A DNA stretch of 34,062 bases from a virus: positions 1 through 34,062 of the IMG/VR virus record IMGVR_UViG_3300050015_000205. One strand, written 5' to 3'. Under the pieces are notes generated by a model. It was not told the origin of the DNA and did no database searches. It saw only the letters and a list, made by a program, of their open reading frames with translations. The translations under genes and the position numbers were made by a program. Each line of letters begins with the position of its first letter. Within the stretch, counting starts at the first letter, position 1. Positions 29,226 through 34,062 of this stretch are shown in pieces.

Positions 29226-29498
29226 TCAAGGTTCTGAAGGTCGCCGTGCCTTGATCGCCTCGGCTGACTCGGCAGCAGCCTTGTTAACGGCGATGGCGGC
29301 CTTTCCCGCCAGGAGAGCCATCCACATTCGAAACTTCGGACAGGTTCCCCCACACGTACGATCCTTGTTGCAGTGATGACACGGATGCTCTTCCATCGTC
29401 TCCCCCTCGTAGCCGAATAGTGCCTTGCAGTAGCCGGGACAGTTCTTGTACCGCTCGTTGCGGAGTTTCCAGCACATCTGACACATCGGGTGGTTCAT
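29226..29498 (-). CDS. Cys-rich small protein (90 aa), unknown
   Basis: ATG 29498 overlaps the previous TGA (TGATG), so it is coupled. It begins NHPMCQMCWKLRNERYKNCP and has further C-x2-C and C-x4-C sites (CHHCNKDRTCGGTCPKF), nine cysteines in the first 55 residues, then an Ala-rich helix. Likely zinc-binding. Base composition here is visibly more GC-rich than in the structural genes, suggesting recent acquisition with the neighbouring nucleases. Confidence 0.62.
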   Translation of the reverse strand: MNHPMCQMCWKLRNERYKNCPGYCKALFGYEGETMEEHPCHHCNKDRTCGGTCPKFRMWMALLAGKAAIAVNKAAAESAEAIKARRPSEP

Positions 29499-29779
29499 CA
29501 GAACAACCTTCTCCCGTACTCGACCTCCGACTTGTGATAGCAGCAGATGCTCGCAAAGAGGCAGATGCTGTAGTGGCACTCACGGTTATGAGCGTTCTTG
29601 CGACAGTTGCGGTCAAAGTGAGTGTTGTACCTGCGGTGCAACTCCCCTGAAATCCAGAGGATGATGTTCTCACCCTCAGAGTAGAGCTTCCGAGGATGAA
29701 AAAAGTGGTGTTTGCTACTCCGCTTTTGCGACATCTGTGGCTTGGGTTGACGATACCGCTTCTTATTCCCTTTTCGCAA
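29498..29779 (-). CDS. Small HNH-like / Cys-His protein (93 aa)
   Basis: TTG start 29779 with GGGGAG eight bases upstream. It begins with a basic stretch, then KHHFFHPRKLYSEGENIILW and SGELHRRYNTHF, reminiscent of the His-rich core of small phage HNH-like proteins, followed by a cysteine group (CRKNAHNRECHYSICLFASI). Coupled to the next gene by TGATG. Whether it is an active nuclease cannot be told. Confidence 0.55.
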   Translation of the reverse strand: MRKGNKKRYRQPKPQMSQKRSSKHHFFHPRKLYSEGENIILWISGELHRRYNTHFDRNCRKNAHNRECHYSICLFASICCYHKSEVEYGRRLF

Positions 29780-29806
29780 AGGAACGCACTCCCCTCAATG
29801 ACGAGA

Positions 29807-30271
29807 TTACACATCGTTGAGTCTTGCAAACTCCCCGAAAAGCTCTTTTGCCTTACTGTTATAGACTTTAGCGGCATCTACCTCAGAGGAGAACCTGCCA
29901 AGGGAGAGTTTCTTGTCTCTGCACCGAATGTCTGCTTTCCACTTCCCCTTAGACTTATCCCAGCTTACACCCTTGTAAACCGAGGTGAGTCCTATGCGAG
30001 GAGACATATTGGCGGCGTTCTCACTACTGTCGCAGATCCTTAGGTTCTCACGACGGTTGTCTAGACTATCTCCGTTGATATGGTCTACCATCTTTCCTTC
30101 GGGAGGGTTCATTAAGAACCTGTGCATCGAGACAGACCGTTGCTTACCATTGACCCGACGGGAACAATGGGCATATCTTCCAAACTGCCACTTTCCGAAC
30201 GATGAGACCGCCTCGTAGTCGCAGTCAGAAACCTTAGTTACTTTCCCTTGCGTTAGTACGATTTCCTTCAT
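29807..30271 (-). CDS. HNH homing endonuclease with AP2 DNA-binding domain (154 aa)
   Basis: ATG 30271 has AAAGGAG four bases upstream. VDHINGDSLDNRRENLRI (about residues 62-79) is the HNH core with D63-H64, N72 and N76. MHRFLMNPPEG precedes it. The C-terminal 55 residues (TSVYKGVSWDKSKGKWKADI, LGRFSSEVDAAKVYNSKAKE) are an AP2 domain, the usual DNA-recognition partner of this family. These genes spread by cutting intron-less or insert-less alleles. It lies in a block with two more HNH-like genes. Confidence 0.88.
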   Translation of the reverse strand: MKEIVLTQGKVTKVSDCDYEAVSSFGKWQFGRYAHCSRRVNGKQRSVSMHRFLMNPPEGKMVDHINGDSLDNRRENLRICDSSENAANMSPRIGLTSVYKGVSWDKSKGKWKADIRCRDKKLSLGRFSSEVDAAKVYNSKAKELFGEFARLNDV

Positions 30272-30321
30272 ACACTCCTTTCGAGTAGTATTACTCATTT
30301 ATTAGAAATATCTTTGTAACT

Positions 30322-30327
30322 ATTATA
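30322..30327 (-). promoter_or_regulatory. -10 element upstream of the HNH-AP2 gene
   Basis: Consensus TATAAT on the minus strand about 50 bases before the start codon. No convincing -35 is present at 16-18 bp, so this is a weak call. Confidence 0.35.
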
Positions 30328-30351
30328 CCCTTTGACGAGTGTAACCGCCAC

Positions 30352-30681
30352 CTAGATGTCGTATAGGCCAGGGACGATGTAGCTCGGACTTTGAAAGTCC
30401 AGTTCAAGGTCAAGTGCTTCCATCGCCTCGTCGATAGCCTCGAAAGAATCGAGTATACCGCCGTGAACTCCGCCCTCAATCTCGCAGTTAGGGTCTTCGT
30501 CACAGTTGCTCACCTTAATAGTGACTGTAACCCCAACGAGAATAACGGAGTAAGCCCTCATTACTGGGATATAGGTCGATGGATGTTCCTCGATGTACTT
30601 CTTTAGGTGCAAGAGGACCTTCGTTATGTGGGCGAGATAATCAGACTCAACGGACAGGTCGGGGACTTTTTGAATCGCCAT
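30352..30681 (-). CDS. Unknown protein downstream of holin (109 aa)
   Basis: ATG 30681 is chosen because AAGGAGG lies five bases upstream; the frame extends to a GTG at 30726 without a ribosome site. The protein starts MAIQKVPDLSVESDYLAHIT, has a hydrophobic beta or short membrane-like stretch (YSVILVGVTVTIKVSNC) and an acidic C-terminal half (IEGGVHGGILDSFEAIDEAM). No domain recognised. Confidence 0.6.
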   Translation of the reverse strand: MAIQKVPDLSVESDYLAHITKVLLHLKKYIEEHPSTYIPVMRAYSVILVGVTVTIKVSNCDEDPNCEIEGGVHGGILDSFEAIDEAMEALDLELDFQSPSYIVPGLYDI

Positions 30682-30720
30682 CTCGGCCTCCTTAAAGGAA
30701 CGTGGTTTTACCCAAATCTC

Positions 30721-30765
30721 TGACACATAAAATAGTTGAATGTTACAACTGACACCTATGTGTCA
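30721..30765 (-). promoter_or_regulatory. Nested palindromic element
   Basis: TGACACATA (30721-30729) and TATGTGTCA (30757-30765) form a 9-bp inverted repeat enclosing AGTTG/CAACT. TGACAC-CTAT-GTGTCA (30750-30765) is a second palindrome sharing the right arm. A TTGACA box overlaps it on the minus strand. It may be an operator or a structured leader between holin and the 109-aa gene. Confidence 0.5.
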
Positions 30766-30773
30766 AAGTCTGC

Positions 30774-31058
30774 TTAAAACTTGTTTAAGAGGTTCTTAAC
30801 GGTTTCGTAGAGTCCAACAGCGGTGGTGTAGATAAGACCCGCTTGGACTGCGAGAGCGACAGCGTGGGAGGCATCGAAGCTCTTTGTATAAAGAGCATAA
30901 CCAACTACCAAAACCGCTGAGACTCCAGCTACAAACCATTTAGCGTTCTTGGAAGTGACGGGAACTGCCTCGATGTCCTTGGCGAACTTGGTCAGAAACA
31001 TCACAAAGACAGGAACCAAGAGGATTGCGGAATTAGCTAGGGTAGTAACATTTTCCAT
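30774..31058 (-). CDS. Holin (94 aa)
   Basis: Three hydrophobic segments are visible: about 10-24 (SAILLVPVFVMFLTK), 41-57 (WFVAGVSAVLVVGYALY) and 65-84 (HAVALAVQAGLIYTTAVGLY), separated by short charged loops, with a Lys-containing C-terminus. Size, topology and place beside the endolysin match a class I-type holin that times lysis by perforating the membrane. GGAG precedes ATG 31058. The neighbouring 23-aa membrane peptide may modulate it. Confidence 0.8.
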   Translation of the reverse strand: MENVTTLANSAILLVPVFVMFLTKFAKDIEAVPVTSKNAKWFVAGVSAVLVVGYALYTKSFDASHAVALAVQAGLIYTTAVGLYETVKNLLNKF

Positions 31059-31069
31059 ATAACTCCTTT

Positions 31070-31141
31070 CTAAAGTTTTTTAAGCAATACTACTACAAGG
31101 ATAAGGATTACTAGACCGACAAAGATTGTTTCGATACTCAT
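31070..31141 (-). CDS. 23-aa membrane peptide of the lysis cassette
   Basis: AAGGAG lies seven bases before ATG 31141. The peptide is almost entirely one transmembrane helix (IFVGLVILILVVVLL) with a KKL end and one acidic residue near the start. It sits between endolysin and holin genes with good spacing. It could be an antiholin, pinholin-like or holin partner; the function is inferred from position. Confidence 0.6.
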   Translation of the reverse strand: MSIETIFVGLVILILVVVLLKKL

Positions 31142-31143
31142 TT

Positions 31144-32055
31144 TTACTCCTTTTTATATGACTTTAAGAACTCAACTACGGCATTAAACACTGAGACCAG
31201 CCAGTCCCAAAGACTCGTTGTGGACGCACTGGAAGCATCCTGAGCGGCTTTTTCTGCGTCTGCCTTGTCCTGTGCTATCTTGGCATCTGCGGCCTCTTGC
31301 TGGGCCTTTAAATCGGCAGCAGCCTTGGCGTCTGCGGCGGCTTTAGCGGCGGCATCAGCTTGGGCTTGGGCAGCAGCAGCATCGGCAGCAGCTTTAGCAG
31401 CCGCAGCTTGTGCAGCAGCATTATCTTGCTTTCCGTAAGCCTTAAAGTTGTCCGCATTTCCAAGGAATACATCTAGGTCAACCCGTCCTGGGATGGCTGA
31501 CAGTGATCCTTGGTTGGAGTACTGGTGAATCGCTGCACCATTAGGCCAAGGATTCGTGTAGTCATAAACTCCGTTGTCTGAGTAGGTCCACTGAGCGATC
31601 CAAAGACCATAATTTCCCTGAATAACAGACGACCAATCACCGACCTTAGTTCGTGAGGCAGACATATAGATTAGAGGCTTGAATCCTAGCTTTCCTGATA
31701 GATCATCTAGGAACTGCTTAACCCAAGATGATGCGTTTCCGTTGTAGGGTTCTTCCCAGTCAAGACAGACCATCTCACCTGGTTGGATATCTGATAGAAC
31801 ACGAGCGACATAATCGGCCTCGGCAGTTGGCGAGTTATATTCAGGGTATGCATAATGATAGAATCCGTGCAGAATCCCTACCCTTCTTGCTTCGTCTCGG
31901 TTTCGAGTAAAGTATGGGTCTAAGTAAGCTGAATCAGCTTGGCCAGGGTCAGGACACCCCCCGGTACATTTAATAACCGCAAAATCGGTTTGCTTTTTAA
32001 GCAAGTCCCAGTTTATCGAACCTTGATATTGTGCAACATCAACTCCGTGTAGCAT
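31144..32055 (-). CDS. Endolysin: GH25 lysozyme with Ala-rich coil and C-terminal amphipathic helix (303 aa)
   Basis: Hydrolyses the glycan backbone of peptidoglycan. GH25 residues: HGVDVAQYQG with D6, AVIKCTGG, GFYHYAY at 64-70, LDWEEP at 98-103 with D99 and E101 as catalytic acids, and IHQYSNQGSLSAIPGRVDLD near the end of the catalytic domain (about residue 200). Residues about 210-275 are an Ala/Lys/Asp/Gln coiled coil instead of a cell-wall-binding repeat domain, and the last 23 residues (SLWDWLVSVFNAVVEFLKSY) form an amphipathic helix. There is no signal peptide, so release depends on the holin. Confidence 0.9.
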   Translation of the reverse strand: MLHGVDVAQYQGSINWDLLKKQTDFAVIKCTGGCPDPGQADSAYLDPYFTRNRDEARRVGILHGFYHYAYPEYNSPTAEADYVARVLSDIQPGEMVCLDWEEPYNGNASSWVKQFLDDLSGKLGFKPLIYMSASRTKVGDWSSVIQGNYGLWIAQWTYSDNGVYDYTNPWPNGAAIHQYSNQGSLSAIPGRVDLDVFLGNADNFKAYGKQDNAAAQAAAAKAAADAAAAQAQADAAAKAAADAKAAADLKAQQEAADAKIAQDKADAEKAAQDASSASTTSLWDWLVSVFNAVVEFLKSYKKE

Positions 32056-32070
32056 AGTGCCTTCTTTCTT

Positions 32071-32556
32071 TTATTTAACCTGAACTCCGCCCGTGCTTGA
32101 ATCTCCGTAAGCACCTTCGGGTACTCTTGAGACGTGAAACCAATTAGAATAATGCGTGACTGAGATATTTCTAATCGGATTAACAAAGTAGGTAACGGTG
32201 TTTCTCAACTGATACTTTCCTGGCGGTAGTGAGTCTGGAATAGTCATCGGGACTTGTTGCTCACGACAACCGAGGGTCAGAATTGCTTGAGGGCTGTCTA
32301 CTGTGAACACGAGCCCATCTACGAAGTCTTTGACGATTTCTGCCCTGGCAGTGGTGTACTTACAATATTTAACCAGATAATAGGTCTTCTCACCTTGGAC
32401 ATATTGGGTTTTTCCTGTGACGTAGTCACCCTTAAACTCGATTGTCTTGTAGGGATAGAGTAGCCAAAAGGAAACCACAAGCATCGTAATAAACATAACT
32501 AAGAGCGTTCCGTAGCCGAAGATGGCGTATAGGAGATGTCTTGTTGGTGTGCTCAT
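32071..32556 (-). CDS. Membrane-anchored protein of the lysis region (161 aa)
   Basis: Residues about 10-34 form one transmembrane helix (LLYAIFGYGTLLVMFITMLV), followed by an extracytoplasmic-looking beta domain: FKGDYVTGKTQYVQGEKTYY, LVKYCKY and TLGCREQQVPMTIPDSLPPG, with the two cysteines likely paired, and FVNPIRNISVTHYSNWFHVS near the end. The style is that of a widespread phage protein of unknown role found near lysis or tail genes. Start overlaps the stop of the small XhlA-like gene (ATGA). May be a spanin-like or superinfection factor; unproven. Confidence 0.65.
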   Translation of the reverse strand: MSTPTRHLLYAIFGYGTLLVMFITMLVVSFWLLYPYKTIEFKGDYVTGKTQYVQGEKTYYLVKYCKYTTARAEIVKDFVDGLVFTVDSPQAILTLGCREQQVPMTIPDSLPPGKYQLRNTVTYFVNPIRNISVTHYSNWFHVSRVPEGAYGDSSTGGVQVK

Positions 32557-32735
32557 CGGTGCACCACCACGAGGTAAATGAGAGATAGGGCGATTGCGGT
32601 CAGTGCGAGTCCCACGAATCCAAAAACGATCTTTTCTACCAATTTAATGGCGTATAGTTGGTCGTTGGTTTTTCTCTGCTCATCAACCATACATTTCAGG
32701 TCTAGTTCGGATTGTAGTTGTTGTTTGCTTTTCAT
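32553..32735 (-). CDS. XhlA-like holin accessory (60 aa)
   Basis: N-terminal charged helix (KSKQQLQSELDLKCMVDEQR) followed by a single C-terminal transmembrane helix (IVFGFVGLALTAIALSLIYL) and a short basic end, the layout of XhlA-type haemolysin/holin partners. AAAGATATG-like purine tract precedes ATG 32735. It begins the lysis cassette, 20 bases after the tail-fibre gene's stop, and is coupled with the next gene. Confidence 0.6.
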   Translation of the reverse strand: MKSKQQLQSELDLKCMVDEQRKTNDQLYAIKLVEKIVFGFVGLALTAIALSLIYLVVVHR

Positions 32736-32755
32736 ATCTTTCCTATAATCCCCTC

Positions 32756-34062
32756 TTATAATAGGGTAGAGGTAGCTCGGATTATTGTATATCCAGACAA
32801 CCCTAAGTTTGTTGTTCCACCCTGAGATGTTTGAGCTATTACTTGATAGGTTGTCTTGCTTTTAATGTCTTTCATTGTGCTAAAACTAATTGCAGATATT
32901 ATCAATGTTCCGTTAATGGCTGCCTGATGATTAAGTCTAGTGTCACTCAATCCATTGGTTAGGGCTGATAAGCCTATCGAAACATCAGATGTTCCCGCAT
33001 TAGTTGCATATCCATCACCTTGAAACTCAAGATTCCACTTTCCAATAGGAACCGATAAACTTGCACCTATCTCTGTATAATACCAGGTCGCTGCTGTTGG
33101 GTTTGTCTTTGCATTAGTTCCACTTGAAGAAAACTCAACCTTCCACTTATCAGGATTCAACGGAAACCCATAAGGTGCTTTCTGCGTTGAGTAGTAAGCA
33201 TTTGAGATAGTAGCGTTAGCAAGGGTGTGGTCTGTTCCACCATATAGAGTAACGGTAGTGTTTGGAGCAGAGTAAGATGAGGCGGTGCAGAGGAAGTATT
33301 TAGTCAGAGTAAGGTCGCCTGTACCTTGTGCGGTAGCAGCAGCGTATTTAGCAGCGATAGTTTGTTCGTCAAGGGCATAGGCAGCGATGAATAGGTCGTC
33401 AATTTGACCTGTAAACCAAGTTGAAGCAACCGAAGTCCCAGCCACGTTCCTAACACCGATTCTGACGTAGTTAGTTGCATTGTAGGTTGGAGTTGTTGAG
33501 TACCCTGAAACTTCGAGCTTTCCATCTACATATATTTGTGCGTAGTTGTTTCTGACGGAGAGCACGACATAGTGTTGAGCACCGTCACAGACATTTGTAG
33601 TCCCTGACAGAGTCGTCGTGTCGTCAGCCGAACCCGAACCAACCCGATAAGTCATTACACCAGTCGTCACAACCGTTCCGAAGATTATTCCTTGAGCGTT
33701 CGTGTTGTCGGAATATGACTGGAAGATTGTATTTGCATTGGTAGCGTTAGTCGGCTTTATCCAACACCCTATTGTAAAGTTATCAGTCGGCTTCAAAGCG
33801 GCTGCATCTGTAATTGAGAGTGCTTGGTTAGAACCGTTTAGAGTAAGAGCGTTAGAGAATTTACCTGCGGTATAGGTAGGAGTTCCGATGTCGGCCATCG
33901 TCGCTCCACCTTTAGAGTCGGCAGAGTTAGTATCAAATGACCAGTAGTTTTGGATAGCTTGGGTTTGATCGGCTTTGACGCGGACACCAGGATATAACCC
34001 TGTAGTGTAGTCTCCAACTGCGGTTGCTGTGAATGTTGGAGAGTCGGTAGCGGAAGCAAAAG
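32756..34062 (-). CDS. LamG-domain tail fibre, C-terminal part (continues from 602)
   Basis: Right-edge portion of the 593-aa fibre (the window end cuts a codon; bases 33936-34062 duplicate 1-127). Residues about 205-375 of the whole protein are a LamG/concanavalin-like jelly roll: YWSFDTNSADSKGG, FSNALTLNGSNQALSITDA, FTIGCWIKPTNATN, AQIYVDGKLEVSGY and TGQIDDLFIAAYALDEQTIA. These domains bind sugars or proteins, so this is the best receptor-binding candidate. The remaining 215 residues are beta-rich (WNLEFQGDGYATNAGTSDVS, TYQVIAQTSQGGTTNLGLSG), probably a second distal domain or trimerisation tip. The lysis cassette follows after 20 bases. Confidence 0.82.
   Translation of the reverse strand, partial: FASATDSPTFTATAVGDYTTGLYPGVRVKADQTQAIQNYWSFDTNSADSKGGATMADIGTPTYTAGKFSNALTLNGSNQALSITDAAALKPTDNFTIGCWIKPTNATNANTIFQSYSDNTNAQGIIFGTVVTTGVMTYRVGSGSADDTTTLSGTTNVCDGAQHYVVLSVRNNYAQIYVDGKLEVSGYSTTPTYNATNYVRIGVRNVAGTSVASTWFTGQIDDLFIAAYALDEQTIAAKYAAATAQGTGDLTLTKYFLCTASSYSAPNTTVTLYGGTDHTLANATISNAYYSTQKAPYGFPLNPDKWKVEFSSSGTNAKTNPTAATWYYTEIGASLSVPIGKWNLEFQGDGYATNAGTSDVSIGLSALTNGLSDTRLNHQAAINGTLIISAISFSTMKDIKSKTTYQVIAQTSQGGTTNLGLSGYTIIRATSTLL
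33936..34062. repeat. Terminal direct repeat, right copy
   Basis: Identical to 1-127; shows that the window is a circle opened inside the fibre gene. Confidence 0.93.

Noticed and set aside
29284-29877. Minus-strand 197-aa frame
   Set aside because: Overlaps three better-supported genes, has Ser/Arg/Thr-rich shadow composition, and lacks a ribosome site; the overlapping frames have Cys/His motifs and TGATG coupling.
1-34062. Alternative genetic code (TGA or TAG reassigned, as in some Patescibacteria phages)
   Set aside because: Many genes end in TGA overlapping the next ATG (for example 24077, 24617, 27204), and TAG ends the gene at 25526 directly before an ATG. The amber at 28664 is an isolated case.
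1-34062. Lysogeny module (integrase, excisionase, CI-like repressor, att sites)
   Set aside because: None recognised on either strand. The 127-bp end repeat is an overlap, not att, and the 18-bp repeats are inside early genes.
1-34062. tRNA or rRNA genes
   Set aside because: No cloverleaf with a GGTTCGAATCC-type T arm or other RNA-gene hallmark was found by eye in any intergenic stretch.

Overview
The window is a complete circular phage genome written out linearly. Its first 127 bases recur exactly at its end (1-127 = 33936-34062), and the tail-fibre gene that runs off the left edge continues in frame at the right edge. Without the repeat the circle is 33,935 bp. TerL, TerS, portal, scaffold, major capsid, head-tail adaptor and a tail hub-like protein are recognisable, but no tape measure, tail tube or sheath. 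This points to a short-tailed (podovirus-type) dsDNA phage. No integrase, repressor, DNA polymerase, helicase or tRNA gene is visible. Shine-Dalgarno sites (AAGGAG) are strong and the standard genetic code is used. A GH25 endolysin and an Rpf/SLT-type muralytic domain fit a monoderm host (Gram-positive or Patescibacteria-like); the host itself cannot be read from the sequence.

Two transcriptional arms diverge from a control region at 21869-21956. That region holds back-to-back sigma70-type promoters around a perfect 8+8 bp palindrome. The leftward arm (minus strand, 21847 down to 1, then 33935 down to about 28115) runs: three small genes, TerS, TerL, a small gene, portal (with its own TATAAT promoter), two small genes, scaffold, major capsid, decoration-like proteins, three fibre/adhesin-like proteins, two probable ejection proteins (one of 1575 aa), adaptor, tail hub, LamG tail fibre, a lysis cassette (XhlA-like, membrane protein, GH25 lysozyme, a 23-aa membrane peptide, holin), and finally a block of HNH and Cys-rich genes and an Rpf-like lytic enzyme with an irregular 5' end.

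The rightward arm (plus strand, 22076-28075) begins with a lambda-O-like initiator carrying an iteron origin inside its coding sequence. It continues with many small, translationally coupled genes, an SSB-like protein (C-terminus DQIPF), a protein with forty tandem (N/D/Y/H)(S/Y)C tripeptides, and an HNH/NinG-like nuclease.

The least ordinary content is regulatory and accessory. Three short promoter-to-terminator units look like phage small RNAs (23461-23547, 21071-21161, 9672-9804). The first displays, in a terminator loop, an 11-nt perfect complement of the next gene's ribosome binding site. The initiator mRNA has an attenuator-like leader. The Cys-repeat gene lies between two 18-bp direct repeats that are in the same reading frame in the two flanking genes, as if a cassette had split an ancestral gene. 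A CAP-superfamily gene with its own promoter sits alone, in opposite orientation, inside the structural operon.

Functions given by motif are family-level inferences. Promoters, RNAs and operators are predictions from sequence alone.
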